A stretch of DNA of 64,000 bases from Lysobacteraceae bacterium SCN 69-320 (GCA_001725155.1 MEFP01000030.1:496001-560000); one strand, 5' to 3'; shown: positions 48,499 through 58,621, counted from the first letter of the stretch. A program made the numbers and translations. Notes: generated by a model from the sequence alone, not told the origin.

Positions 48499-49167
48499 AT
48501 GACCGCCTACACGCTGACCCTGCAGATCGACGCCGCCGATCTGCCGCCCCTGCAACAGGCCGGCGAGCAGATCGTGCTCGTACGCCGGCTGGCCGATGCG
48601 GGCCGCTGCGTGGCCTGGGCCGTCCTCGCGCTGGCGCCGTCGCATACGTTCAGCTGGAACGACGACTATTCGCTGTACGCGTCGAATACGCCGAATGCCG
48701 TTGGCAATCTCGTCAGCGTCGGTGCCGCCACGACGGTGACCTGGCAATGCGGCTATCGCTATACGAGCGTCGGTTTCTCCAGTCCCACGCCTGACCCCAC
48801 GCTCGGCAGCTCGACCGTGCAACTGGTCAATCAGGTTCCGGCGGCGACTGCCGCATCCATGCTCGTCGGACTGGCCCAGGCCTATGCCGTGGACGGCGGC
48901 GCCAGCGGCACCGCGCAACCGCTGAATGCGCAGACCGTACCGGCCCAGCAGATCGCCCGGTTCACGGCGAGCCAGGCGGTCTGGATCTATCTGGCCAGCG
49001 GCCTGCAGACCGGCATGATCGTGACCACGCCGGTGACCGCGACACCGATGCTCGACACGCGCCAGGTATTCAGCCCTGCCCTGCTGCTGCCGTTCTCCGC
49101 CGCCGCGCCGAACCAGACCGCACGCTACAGCAGCACCCTCGGCAGCTTCTACGCGACCTCGACCTGA
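48499..49167 (+). CDS. Unnamed-family protein, divergent paralogue 3
   Basis: A 222-residue protein, MTAYTLTLQIDAADLPPLQQAGEQIVLVR. It lacks close identity but follows the same skeleton as paralogues 1 and 2: Y-x-L-x-L-x-ID-x-x-DL, AG-x-x-I-x-L, a Trp strand (VAWAVLALAPSHTFSW), the DYSLYASNT block equal to EYGIYASTT, and a late QAVWIYLASGLQTGMIV matching TVYIWLQSQFSSETII. No signal peptide. It is probably the third member of the family and the last gene of the run starting at 47162. Function unknown. Confidence 0.75.
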   Translation: MTAYTLTLQIDAADLPPLQQAGEQIVLVRRLADAGRCVAWAVLALAPSHTFSWNDDYSLYASNTPNAVGNLVSVGAATTVTWQCGYRYTSVGFSSPTPDPTLGSSTVQLVNQVPAATAASMLVGLAQAYAVDGGASGTAQPLNAQTVPAQQIARFTASQAVWIYLASGLQTGMIVTTPVTATPMLDTRQVFSPALLLPFSAAAPNQTARYSSTLGSFYATST

Positions 49168-49204
49168 GCGACCATTCGCCGGCCGCGACGACCGCCGGTC
49201 ACGG

Positions 49205-49360
49205 AGGTTGTGGTGAGCCGCAGGCCAACCGCAACGTCCAGGTCTCCACGGGTCGAAGATCGACGATCGGACGAGACCGACGCGCCGATCGCGTCGACAG
49301 AGGCCCTTCGTAGAGAGGGCAGCTTGATGTCGCGGTTCGCTGCGCTCACTGCAACCCACG
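49205..49360. repeat. REP-like inverted repeat, copy 2
   Basis: The plus-strand arm at 49205-49237 (AGGTTGTGGTGAGCCGCAGG then CCAACCGCAACGTC) and the inverted arm near 49331-49360 (reverse complement GTGGGTTGCAGTGAGCGCAG then CGAACCGCG) match the arms of the repeat at 1351-1424, here about 90 bases apart. Located between convergent genes, like copy 1. Confidence 0.65.
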
Positions 49361-49386
49361 GCGCTCCGCTACTGCACGCGCGGCGC

Positions 49387-50109
49387 TCACTCGGCTTCGG
49401 GCATGACCGGTGCAGCCGCCTGGCGCGACACCTCGCAGTCGAGCCGGTAGCCGAGCCCGCGCTCGGCGGCAATCAGCGCGCGTGCGGCGCCGAGCTTGCG
49501 CCGCAGCCGCGCGACGACGACATCGACGCTGCGTGCGGTCGTCACGGCTGTCGTCGGGTTGACGGCCTGCAGCAGGCGCGCACGGCTCATGAGCTTGCGC
49601 GGCGCCGCGGCGAGCAGATGCAGCAGCGCGCATTCGCCGCGGGTCAGCCGGCGTATGCTGCGGTCGGGCCCGATCAGGCGATGCTGCGCCGGGCGGAACA
49701 GCCAGCCGTCGAAGGCGTAGTCCACCTCGTCGTTGCCACGCGCCGCCAGCGTGCGCCGCTGGAAACCGCGGATGCGCGCGAGCAGTTCGCGCGGCAGCAG
49801 CGGCAAGGCCAGCGCGTCGTCGGCGCCCATTTCCAGCGCAAGTACGCGCCCGAGGCGCTCGTCGGCCAGATCGCCGACGATGATCGCCGCGCGGGTCAGC
49901 GCGCGCAGGCGGCTCAGCCCCGCGGCGGGATCGTCGAACGCGCGCAGGTCGATCACGTAGACGTCGATGCTGCGCCGCTCCAGCTGACGCCAGAGTTCGG
50001 CCGCCGTGGCCGCCGTGCCGACACGATAGCCGCGACTGCCGAGATAGCTGGCCAGCGTGCGGCGCGCGTCGAGGTCGGTATCGAGGATCAGGATCTGCCA
50101 GGCATCCAT
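49387..50109 (-). CDS. OmpR-type regulator with degenerate receiver domain
   Basis: A 240-residue protein with receiver and winged-helix domains. The phosphoacceptor D54 is kept (VYVIDLRAF), but the second acidic residue is Thr (D10-T11), the switch Thr/Ser is G79 (AAIIVGDL) and the invariant Lys is L102 (ALALPLLPRELL instead of YLxKPF). Normal phosphorylation is therefore unlikely. The C-terminal DNA-binding domain is complete (LTRGECALLHLLAAAPRKLMSRARLL, RSVDVVVARLRRKLG, AERGLGYRLD). No kinase gene is adjacent. It is convergent with the paralogue run. Two pairs of 11-bp-spaced repeats lie upstream, possibly for autoregulation. Confidence 0.9.
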   Translation of the reverse strand: MDAWQILILDTDLDARRTLASYLGSRGYRVGTAATAAELWRQLERRSIDVYVIDLRAFDDPAAGLSRLRALTRAAIIVGDLADERLGRVLALEMGADDALALPLLPRELLARIRGFQRRTLAARGNDEVDYAFDGWLFRPAQHRLIGPDRSIRRLTRGECALLHLLAAAPRKLMSRARLLQAVNPTTAVTTARSVDVVVARLRRKLGAARALIAAERGLGYRLDCEVSRQAAAPVMPEAE

Positions 50110-50633
50110 GGCACCGTTCCGGGAAAGAATGGCCGCAGCGTGACGGCCGCGCCGCAGCGATGCCTTACGCCGACCTTACCGTGCGGACACGCGGCCGCCT
50201 CCGGCACGGCAGCGCTCCGCGCGCACCTTACGGAAACCTTACGCGGCACCCGCAGCGGCCGCGCCGCAGCGATGTGCGCGGTCAGCAGACTAGGTCGTCG
50301 CCGTGACAGAACCTGAGACGTGCGGGATACGGCCACGCGGCCGGAGCGCTGCTATCCGGCCGCGTGCGGCGCTCCCGCACCGCGCAGAACCGGGCCCGTC
50401 GGCACGTGCGAACGCCACTGCCGGCACCGCCAGCTGCAGGCGCAGCGACGGGCGGCCTCGGCGCTTCGTTCATCCTGCGGACACGAAAAGCCGTTGTGGC
50501 TGCGCTAGAGTGCGCCCCGTGCCGTGTCTGACCACGGTCCTGCGGCGGATGGGGATGTTCGTTCATACGCCGCCGCAACGTTGTTGCAGCATCGTCGCCT
50601 GCCGGCGATGCCACCGTTACCGAGGAGAATCCG
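50110..50633. other. Regulatory region between the degenerate regulator and the lipoprotein gene
   Basis: This 524-base stretch lies between divergent genes. It holds the repeat pairs described separately at 50163-50242. Right of 50250 it is ordinary GC-rich sequence up to CGAGGAGAATCC, the ribosome-binding site of the lipoprotein gene. No coding sequence is supported. Confidence 0.6.
50163..50242 (-). promoter_or_regulatory. Two pairs of 11-bp-phased direct repeats, candidate OmpR-type binding sites
   Basis: CCTTAC occurs at 50163 and 50174, and ACCTTAC at 50225 and 50236. Both pairs are 11 bases apart, one helical turn, as expected for tandem winged-helix dimers of PhoB/OmpR type. On the minus strand they read GTAAGG and lie about 55-135 bases upstream of the degenerate regulator's start codon, pointing to autoregulation. 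The regulator identity is inference. Confidence 0.65.
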
Positions 50634-51041
50634 ATGAACCGTTTTGCTCGCCCGCTGATCGTGACCTGCGCCGTGCTGGCGCTGGCCGCCTGCCAGAAGC
50701 AGCCCGAACCGGCCAAGCCGGCCGCCGCTCCGGCTCCGGCCGCCGCACCGGCCACCCCGCCGCCGGCCGCCACCCCCGCCCCTGCGGAAACCGCGGTCGC
50801 CGTCGACAGCATCGGCGTACCGGAATGCGACAACTACATCACCAAGTACCTGGCCTGCGTCTCGGGCAAGGTTCCCGAAGCGTCGCGCGCGCAGCTGCAG
50901 GCCAGCCTCGACCAGATGCGCCAGGCATGGAAGCAGGCCGCGGCGACGCCCGACGGCAAGGCCAGCCTGGCTCAGGCCTGCGTCGCCGCCAGCGACGCGG
51001 CCAAGAGCTCGATGAGCGCGTTCGGCTGCACCGATTTCTGA
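50634..51041 (+). CDS. Putative lipoprotein with Ala/Pro linker
   Basis: A 135-residue protein with lipobox LALAAC (Cys at about 20), then a Pro/Ala-rich linker (residues 25-52), then a compact helical C-terminal domain, IGVPECDNYITKYLACVSGKVPEASRAQLQASLDQMRQAWKQ and SLAQACVAASDAAKSSMSAFGC, with four Cys that probably form two disulfides. The build resembles small outer-membrane-anchored proteins seen widely in gammaproteobacteria. No function is known. GGAGAA precedes the ATG and a strong terminator follows 29 bases after the stop, so it is a single-gene unit. Confidence 0.85.
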   Translation: MNRFARPLIVTCAVLALAACQKQPEPAKPAAAPAPAAAPATPPPAATPAPAETAVAVDSIGVPECDNYITKYLACVSGKVPEASRAQLQASLDQMRQAWKQAAATPDGKASLAQACVAASDAAKSSMSAFGCTDF

Positions 51042-51070
51042 TCGGCGCCTGCGATTGAGTAGCACGAAAA

Positions 51071-51092
51071 AGCCCCGGCATTGCCGGGGCTT
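51071..51092 (+). terminator. Rho-independent terminator of the lipoprotein gene
   Basis: Perfect stem AGCCCCGGCA/TGCCGGGGCT with a single central base, followed by TTTTTC; upstream A-run makes it workable in both directions. Confidence 0.93.
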
Positions 51093-51292
51093 TTTCTTTG
51101 TGCGCCGCCTCATGCGCCGTCGCGCACCGGGCAGCACACTGAGGCGCCGCGAAGCACCGCCGGCGCGAACGGCGACCGCGGTATCGGTCCAGTGAATCCG
51201 ACGTCGAAAACCCAACAGCCGGCGAGACTCGATCGCGGCCGCCGTTCGCGCCGGCGAACTCGCGGAACGGCACGCAGCGGCGCGCTGCCGCG

Positions 51293-53032
51293 TCAGATCA
51301 GCGAATACCCCAGCAGCGCCTCGGGCGTCAGGCAGGCGGACGCCGGATAGGGCGGCACGTCGACACGCTCGCCGGCGGCGATGCGCTGCTGCAGTTCCAG
51401 CCACCAGCGCACGTCGAAGATTTCGCCGTGGCGCGCGAGCAGGGCTGCGCGCAGCTCGTCGGTCAGGCCGAGGAAGCGCGGAAACTGCTGCGGGAACACG
51501 TCGTGCGGACCGACGTACCAGGCCTCGCTGCCGCTGGCGCCGTCGCCTTCGTCCTCGGGCAGCGCGCGAAAGCGGCATTCGGCGACGAGGCACAGCTCGT
51601 CGTAGTCGTAGAAGATCGCGCGGCCGTTGCGCGTGATGCCGAAGTTCTTCAGCAGCAGATCGCCGGCGAACACATTGCTGCGCGCGAGATCGCGTATGGC
51701 CTGGCCGTAGTCGAGGATGGCGCGTCGTGCCGCTTCGGCGTCGACCTCCCGCAGATACAGGTTCAGCGGCCGCAGCCGCCGCTCGATGTAGCAGTGGGCG
51801 ATGACGAGATCGTGGCCGTCGACATAGGCGCTGTCGCGGCATTCGGCGAGGATTTCCTGCAGCAGCGGTGCGGCGAAGCGGCGCAGCGGAAAGCGCAGGA
51901 AACGGAATTCCTGCGCGTCGACGAGACGGCCGGCGCGGTCGCGGTGGAATACCAGGCGGTACTTGGCCATGACCTCTTCACGCACGCTTTCCTTCGGAAA
52001 CGCGAAGCGGTCGCGGATCAGCTTGAACACCAGCGGGTACGACGGCAACGTGAATACGAGCATGACCATGCCGCGCTCGCCGTCGGCATGCGTCAGCAGC
52101 TCGTCGGGATCGCGCTGCAGGTGGCGGAAGAAATGCCGGTAGCGTTCGGTCTTGCCCTGCTTGGCGCGGCCGAGCACGGTGTAGAGCTCGTCGATCGGCT
52201 TGGACGGCAGGATCGTGCGCAGGAACACCACGGCGTCGCCGACCGTCGCGAGATCGGCATGGAAATAGCTGCGCGTATAGCCGAACACCTGAGCGACGTG
52301 TTCGCGCTCGGTCAGCACCGCATCGGCGCGGATGCCGCCGGGCTCGTGTACCAGTGCGATGACCAGCGGCGCGATGCGCTCGGCGCCGAGCACGCGGCCG
52401 ACGAGATAGGCGCGCCGCTCGCGGTAGAACACGGTCTGCAGCAGTTCGATCGCGCGCACCGGGTCGCTGCCCCAGCTCTCCAGCCGCCGCGACACGGCCT
52501 CGGCGATACGGATCGCGCAGAGACCTGCATGCGCATAGGCGGCGGCGAACGGATAGCCGTCGAGGATGGCCTGGCAGACGCGCGGCAGATTGCTCCAGAC
52601 CGCATAGCTGTGGCGCGCGACCGGATGCGTGATGCGGTCGGTCGGTTCGATGTCGAGCGCGACGAACTCGATGTCGGCATCCACGCCACGGGTCTTGAAG
52701 AAGCGCCGCGTCTGCGTGTTGTACCAGGTCTTGTACAGCTCCTGATCGAGCAGATGCGCGACGATGGCCGCGTAGTGGGCATGGATGTCGCGCCACAGCG
52801 CGCGGTCGCGCAGCGCCTCGCCGAGATGCGCTTCGAGCTGCGCGGCCATGCGCAGCGCGCAGGCATCGTAGAGCTCGATGCGCTCGACCGCGTCCTCGTG
52901 CGCGCCGGCCCAGTCGCGCGCCTCGAAACGCCGCTGCGCGCGCTGCGTGATCGCGCGGAAAAGCGCGTGGTAGTCCTCGAAGCCGGCGCGGATCAGGCGG
53001 GCGGCCGCGGCCGCGGCGGATGTCTCGGTCAT
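51293..53032 (-). CDS. aceK: Isocitrate dehydrogenase kinase/phosphatase
   Basis: A 579-residue bifunctional enzyme (E. coli AceK 578) that phosphorylates and dephosphorylates Icd, steering carbon to the glyoxylate shunt. Family segments include [34 protein letters not shown], the ATP-binding region [17 protein letters not shown], and the catalytic/metal region [27 protein letters not shown]. The start at 53032 ([21 protein letters not shown]) fits homology; the frame runs on to 53176. The glyoxylate genes aceB/aceA, which often precede aceK, are not adjacent; its substrate gene icd lies 2 kb away. Confidence 0.97.
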   Translation of the reverse strand: MTETSAAAAAARLIRAGFEDYHALFRAITQRAQRRFEARDWAGAHEDAVERIELYDACALRMAAQLEAHLGEALRDRALWRDIHAHYAAIVAHLLDQELYKTWYNTQTRRFFKTRGVDADIEFVALDIEPTDRITHPVARHSYAVWSNLPRVCQAILDGYPFAAAYAHAGLCAIRIAEAVSRRLESWGSDPVRAIELLQTVFYRERRAYLVGRVLGAERIAPLVIALVHEPGGIRADAVLTEREHVAQVFGYTRSYFHADLATVGDAVVFLRTILPSKPIDELYTVLGRAKQGKTERYRHFFRHLQRDPDELLTHADGERGMVMLVFTLPSYPLVFKLIRDRFAFPKESVREEVMAKYRLVFHRDRAGRLVDAQEFRFLRFPLRRFAAPLLQEILAECRDSAYVDGHDLVIAHCYIERRLRPLNLYLREVDAEAARRAILDYGQAIRDLARSNVFAGDLLLKNFGITRNGRAIFYDYDELCLVAECRFRALPEDEGDGASGSEAWYVGPHDVFPQQFPRFLGLTDELRAALLARHGEIFDVRWWLELQQRIAAGERVDVPPYPASACLTPEALLGYSLI

Positions 53033-53175
53033 GGATGGACGGCGACGGAACGTTGGCACCAGTATCGCGCGGACGGCGCGAGTGGCAAGCGTCGGCGACG
53101 CGTTGCCTAACGTTTTCTTACGTGCGCCCCGGCGCCGCACTCCTACAATCGCGCCGTGGATCACAGGGGATGCCA

Positions 53176-54465
53176 ATGTCGCGCGTGAACGCCGGGCTGA
53201 TGCTGCTTATTGCGCTGTGCGCGGCGGCCGCCCGCGCGCAGCCGCAGATGCCGCAATGGAGCGTCGCGCTCGACGACGTGCAGGGGCCGCCGGCGTACGT
53301 CATCGGCACCGGAGCCGGCAGCGACGGCATCGTCGTCAACCTGCTTCGCAGCGGAATCGGCCTTACGCCCCTGGGCCTGCGTCGCTGGCGCTTCACCGCC
53401 GCCGAGGTCTGCGCGGACGGCGCCAGTAATGCCCATGTCGACGCCGTGAAGCCGCTGCCCGGCGGTGAAACCTGGGCACTGCGCAGCTGCTACGGACCTG
53501 ACGGAATGCCCCAGCAGCACCAGCTCCTGCGCCTGGCTTCCGACGGCTCGCCGATCACGACGACCGACCTCGGCGCGAGGCCGGCGCAATGGGGACGCGC
53601 GGGGCTGGTGCCTCTGCCGGACGGCGTGATCGCGCTGGTGCCGGGACTTGGCGGTCTGCACTGGCTGCGGATCGGCCTCGACGGACAGATTCTCGGCGAC
53701 GCATTCACGGAGCTCATCGGCCCGCCGAACGCGTCAATCCGGATCTTGAATGCGAAGCGGTGGCCGAACGGCAGCGTCTCGGTCGCGACGCATCAGTTCG
53801 TCTCCTGCAACATCACTCCGCCGACCAGCTGCCCGCGCCCGGCCAGCACGCTGCTGCGCCTGAGCGCCGACGGCACGGAACGCTGGCGTGTCGAGGCCGG
53901 CGAACGCGCGGCCTTCATCGGCTTCGACGACGACGGCAGCAGCCTGATCGTGCAATCCGTGTTCTACGAGCCGCTGATCCTGCGCCAGGTCAGCGCGAAT
54001 GGCGTACCGGGAACGCCGTTCGTCGCCGCCGGCGGCGAACCGATGAGCATCAGCGGCGCAGCCGGCCCCGTGCGCGGCCGCTATCTCGCGCACTCGGAGA
54101 CCGAACAGCTGCTGCTGGACCGCGACGGAACCGTGCTCGCGCGCCGCTCGCAACCCGACGGCATCGGCGGCGGAGCGTATGCCTGCGGCACGCACGGCTT
54201 CATCACCGGCGTCTGGTATCACGACGGGGCGCTGGTCTCGGCCGACGATCTTTCCGTGCTCGCCACGTTCGACGTCGACGGCATCGACAACACCGACTGG
54301 ACGAGTCCGGGCAACCTGTACTGGAGTCTGCTCGACGACGGCACGATCTACACGAACAGCTCGCGTCCGGGAGATTTGCCATCTCCCCGGCGCGCGCGCA
54401 TTTCGCGCTTTGCCGTTCCCGGCTCGCCGGCCGCCGACCTGATTTTCGTCGATCACCTCGAATGA
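53176..54465 (+). CDS. Secreted WD/propeller-like protein with modified GFE-type tail
   Basis: A 429-residue exported protein with AGGGGA five bases before the ATG (another ATG lies six bases upstream) and signal peptide [21 protein letters not shown]. The mature part is a series of beta-blade-like units ([64 protein letters not shown]) of propeller type. It ends [12 protein letters not shown], which matches the DLIF-x-x-GFE tail except for the last three positions. Function unknown. Its promoter region is shared with the divergent aceK gene (143 bases). Confidence 0.84.
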   Translation: MSRVNAGLMLLIALCAAAARAQPQMPQWSVALDDVQGPPAYVIGTGAGSDGIVVNLLRSGIGLTPLGLRRWRFTAAEVCADGASNAHVDAVKPLPGGETWALRSCYGPDGMPQQHQLLRLASDGSPITTTDLGARPAQWGRAGLVPLPDGVIALVPGLGGLHWLRIGLDGQILGDAFTELIGPPNASIRILNAKRWPNGSVSVATHQFVSCNITPPTSCPRPASTLLRLSADGTERWRVEAGERAAFIGFDDDGSSLIVQSVFYEPLILRQVSANGVPGTPFVAAGGEPMSISGAAGPVRGRYLAHSETEQLLLDRDGTVLARRSQPDGIGGGAYACGTHGFITGVWYHDGALVSADDLSVLATFDVDGIDNTDWTSPGNLYWSLLDDGTIYTNSSRPGDLPSPRRARISRFAVPGSPAADLIFVDHLE

Positions 54466-54534
54466 GCCGCCGCCCCGGCGCCACTTCCGCGAACACACGG
54501 TCCAGAACTGCAGAGACGACCTCCAACCGATCCC

Positions 54535-54936
54535 ATGAGCACCGACAACGAACTGCCGACACCGCCCGCACCGCCCTCCATCTGCTGCGGCGATCTGTAC
54601 TGGATCGCCGCCGACACCGCTTCGGAACCGGCATCGGCCTGCGCGCACCCGCACCTCGTCGTGCAGGACGACGTGTTCAATCGCTCGCGCATCGCGAGCG
54701 TCGTGGTCTGCGCGCTGACGTCGAACCTGCAGCGGGCCAGCGAACCCGGCAACGTGCTGCTGGCTCCCGGCGAAGGCGGCCTGCCGCGGCAGAGCGTCAT
54801 CGTGGTGTCGCGGATCGATGCGATCGACAAGACGCGGCTCGGCACGCGCATAGGCCGGCTGTCGCCGCAGCGCGTCGCGCAGGTTCTCGCGGGGCTGCGC
54901 TTTCAGCAGGAAGCGTTTCTCGGGCCGTCGCGCTGA
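54535..54936 (+). CDS. MazF/PemK-like protein
   Basis: A 133-residue protein of the MazF/PemK fold: GDLYWIAAD (the N-terminal GDI/VxW motif), HPHLVVQDDVFNRSRIASVVVCALTSN, NVLLAPGEGGLPRQSVIVVSRIDAIDK, and the C-terminal GRLSPQRVAQVLAGLRFQQ. Family toxins are mRNA interferases; the R-x-x-x-x/ T-S-N pocket residues appear present. No antitoxin gene lies upstream (only an exported protein) or downstream (icd is convergent), so it is an orphan that may be inactive or act through an unlinked partner. Two extra Cys-Cys residues (ICCGDLYW) precede the fold. Confidence 0.82.
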   Translation: MSTDNELPTPPAPPSICCGDLYWIAADTASEPASACAHPHLVVQDDVFNRSRIASVVVCALTSNLQRASEPGNVLLAPGEGGLPRQSVIVVSRIDAIDKTRLGTRIGRLSPQRVAQVLAGLRFQQEAFLGPSR

Positions 54937-55003
54937 GCGCGGCGCCGCCGGTTGCGGCGGCGATGCCGCGCCCCGATCGCGAGGCGCGGCGGTATCGCAG
55001 ACG

Positions 55004-55028
55004 GCGAAGCGGCGTTGCGCCGCTTCGC
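55004..55028 (-). terminator. Hairpin between mazF-like gene and icd, possible terminator
   Basis: A perfect 11-bp stem GCGAAGCGGCG with a three-base loop, 10 bases after the icd stop. No T-run follows on the minus strand, so it may be a processing or stabilising hairpin instead. Confidence 0.45.
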
Positions 55029-55038
55029 GTGGAAGGCC

Positions 55039-56337
<1,299 letters not shown>

Positions 56338-56654
56338 GAGAATCTCCGGTGGGAAGGAAGGCAGGCGGCTGCCGGGAGGACTAGCCGGCTATTGTCGCGG
56401 TTGGGCACTGATGCGTCCACGCCGGCCGGCGGCGAGTCGATTCCTGCGCGTTCGCGCCCGCGCCGGCGACTGCGCAATTTCGCCGAACCCGGCGCATGGC
56501 GCGCCGCGCAGACTGCCCGGCCATACGCAGTCCGGGCGCGGCCAGGCCCTGCGCCGGCCCGTGGCAGCCGCGGCCGGCAGGGGCCGACGCCGCATCCGGG
56601 CTGCGTTCTGGCGCAATCCGCGGGGCGAACGAGCCCGCCGGGGCCGATGGACGC
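56338..56654. other. Intergenic region upstream of icd, nothing recognised
   Basis: 317 bases between the stop of the YkgJ-like gene and the icd start, both on the minus strand. It must contain the icd promoter, but no clear -10/-35 or repeat is visible in the GC-rich sequence. Confidence 0.5.
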
Positions 56655-57017
56655 TCAGCGCTCCATGTGCACGGCGGGCCAATCAGCCGGTGTCAGCGGC
56701 GCCAGGCCATAGGCGGCACGCGCGCGCTCGCATTGCGGGCTGGGCTCGCCGTGTTCCCAGGCGGCGGCGAGATCGCGGCACGGCGACGGCCGCTGCAGGT
56801 AGTGGCCGCAGCTGACCTCGGCGCCTATCGTGCCGAGGAGACCGATGCACCGCGGCGTTCGGCAGTTCGTCCCGCGCATGCTCACGCGATGCGCGTCCAG
56901 CGGCTCCGTCAACTCGACCGGCATGCCGGAGGGATCGAAGTCGGTCGTTTCCGACCAATGGAAGGCGACGCGAAAACGGGCGCAGCAGGCGCCGCAGCGT
57001 TGACAGGGATGTTGCAT
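56655..57017 (-). CDS. YkgJ-family cysteine cluster protein
   Basis: A 120-residue protein starting MQHPCQRCGACCARFRVAFHW, the typical N-terminal CxxCxxCC cluster of the YkgJ (UPF0153) family, followed by further Cys in NCRTPRCIGLLG, VSCGHY, SPCRDL and PQCERAR, an arrangement predicted to bind an iron-sulfur or zinc centre. Function is unknown in the family. The frame runs further upstream but the start at 57017 fits. It is divergent from the small membrane protein gene at 57203. Confidence 0.9.
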   Translation of the reverse strand: MQHPCQRCGACCARFRVAFHWSETTDFDPSGMPVELTEPLDAHRVSMRGTNCRTPRCIGLLGTIGAEVSCGHYLQRPSPCRDLAAAWEHGEPSPQCERARAAYGLAPLTPADWPAVHMER

Positions 57018-57202
57018 CGGCAGGAGGCGGGCAACGGAACGGGCGCAGTCTAGGCAAGCCCGGGGCGCGGCTCCAGAGCTGTTCGCGCCGCCGGCGGCGG
57101 ACATCGCAGCGAGACTTGGCGGCCGCGTTCCGGAGCGGCCCGCGTTGCCGCCGCCGGGCTGCGGCGATACCGTCGGCAACCCGCTACGCAACGAGCCCGT
57201 CC

Positions 57203-57652
57203 ATGGCCGAGCAGCATCTCCGCGGCGGCATCCGCTTCGCCGCCGGCGTATTCCTGATTTCTGCCGGCATGCAGGCCATGGCGCACTACCAGTTCTACGT
57301 CGCCGGCGCCGGCCTGGACGAACGCCGGCGCGCGGTCATGGAAGCCATGCAGAGCTACGTGCTCGTGCCGCGCCTGGGCACGACCTTGTGGACCCTGCAC
57401 TGCATGTTCAGCCTGAGCTTCGCGATCCTGCTGATCCTGACCGGCACGGCCTACTGGTGGATGGCCAAGGACATGCCGGCGCAGAAGCTGCGGCCGCTGG
57501 CGACGGCAAGCGCGGGACTCTGTCTGGCGGCCTGCCTGCTGGTCGCGGCGGTCTATCCGGTCGTGCAGACCGTGCTGATCCTGCTGTTCGCCGGACTGGG
57601 TTTCGTCTGGTCCGCCTGGCGCGGCCGCGGTGCGGCGGCCGGTCGCCGCTGA
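57203..57652 (+). CDS. Small integral membrane protein
   Basis: A 149-residue protein with four predicted membrane helices: IRFAAGVFLISAGMQAMAHY, TLWTLHCMFSLSFAILLILTGTAYWW, ATASAGLCLAACLLVAAVYPV and VQTVLILLFAGLGFVWSAW. The loop after helix 1 (GLDERRRAVMEAMQSYVLVP) is amphipathic. Similar four-helix proteins are widespread in proteobacteria as uncharacterised membrane proteins. Start chosen by homology-like compactness (ATG 57203). Confidence 0.82.
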   Translation: MAEQHLRGGIRFAAGVFLISAGMQAMAHYQFYVAGAGLDERRRAVMEAMQSYVLVPRLGTTLWTLHCMFSLSFAILLILTGTAYWWMAKDMPAQKLRPLATASAGLCLAACLLVAAVYPVVQTVLILLFAGLGFVWSAWRGRGAAAGRR

Positions 57653-57729
57653 AGGCATGGCGACATCGCCGCGTCCGCCGGGCGCAACCGGTGCGCGGCT
57701 TCAACCCGCCGCGCGACCGCGTGTCGTGC

Positions 57730-58485
57730 TCAGCCGCCGCGAGCGCTGGCGGCCGGCGCGACGTTCAGCGACGGTGCCGCCAGACTGCGCTCGGCGTCGC
57801 CGGTCGCGCCGGTGCGCAGGTTGACCGGGATATGTCCGACGTCGCCGACCGCGATCACGCGGAAGCGCCCGTCCGGCTCGACGCGGATGCGCGTGATGCT
57901 GGCGTGGCCGGCCGACATTTCGAGCCAGGCCGCCGTGTCCACGCCGAGCGCGCGCGTGACCAGATAGCGGATGACGTTGCCGTGGCAGACGAACAGTTCG
58001 GTGCGCTCCGCGCCCTGCGCGGGCCGGAAATACGTCGCGAACACGCGATCCAGCCGCGCCTGGCAGGCCGCTGCGTCTTCGGGTTTTTCCTTCGCCATGA
58101 CTTCGGCGCGGCGCGTCGGCGGCGTGCACTCGGCAAGATCGTCGACCACGTCGAATGCGCGGTCCGGAAACTCCGCGCCGATCGCCGCAGCCGTGTCGCG
58201 CGCCCGCTGCATAGGACTGACGCGCAGCGCATCCGGCCGCGACAGCTCGCCGTGCAGTCGCGCGCCGACGAGCCGCGCCTGGGCGACGCCGATCGGCGAC
58301 AGCGGCGGACCGACCTTCTCGTCGATGGAGGCGTCGGCCGTGTAATTGCCGTGGCGCACGAGCACGATCTCGCGCGCGGCCGGCGCCGCGGCGGTCGACG
58401 ATTCCGCCGCGGCGGCGCCGGACGCGGCCATCGCCAGGACCAACACCCGCGCGACGGAAAACGCGGAAAGGACAGATCGGCTCAT
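57730..58485 (-). CDS. Exported histidine phosphatase superfamily protein
   Basis: A 251-residue protein with signal peptide (MSRSVLSAFSVARVLVLAMAASGAAAA). The phosphatase core has the catalytic motif IVLVRHGNYT (RHG, His nucleophile), the arginine/Ser in RVSPMQRARDTAAAI, Glu in LAECTPP, and the second His in ELFVCHGNVIRYL. The arrangement resembles PGAM5/phosphoglycerate mutase-type phosphatases. Substrate in the periplasm unknown. It is convergent with the membrane protein gene (77 bases between stops) and followed upstream by the DMT gene on the same strand. Confidence 0.88.
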   Translation of the reverse strand: MSRSVLSAFSVARVLVLAMAASGAAAAESSTAAAPAAREIVLVRHGNYTADASIDEKVGPPLSPIGVAQARLVGARLHGELSRPDALRVSPMQRARDTAAAIGAEFPDRAFDVVDDLAECTPPTRRAEVMAKEKPEDAAACQARLDRVFATYFRPAQGAERTELFVCHGNVIRYLVTRALGVDTAAWLEMSAGHASITRIRVEPDGRFRVIAVGDVGHIPVNLRTGATGDAERSLAAPSLNVAPAASARGG

Positions 58486-58621
58486 CGGAAGACTCCGGCG
58501 GAAACGCGGGCCATTCTTCTCGCACCTTGCCCGGCGAGGGTCAAGCGCACCGGCGACGTGGGTCGTGTCCTCATGCAGACCGTCCCGGGCTCGCTGCGGA
58601 GAGCGGATAGGACAACGCGCC

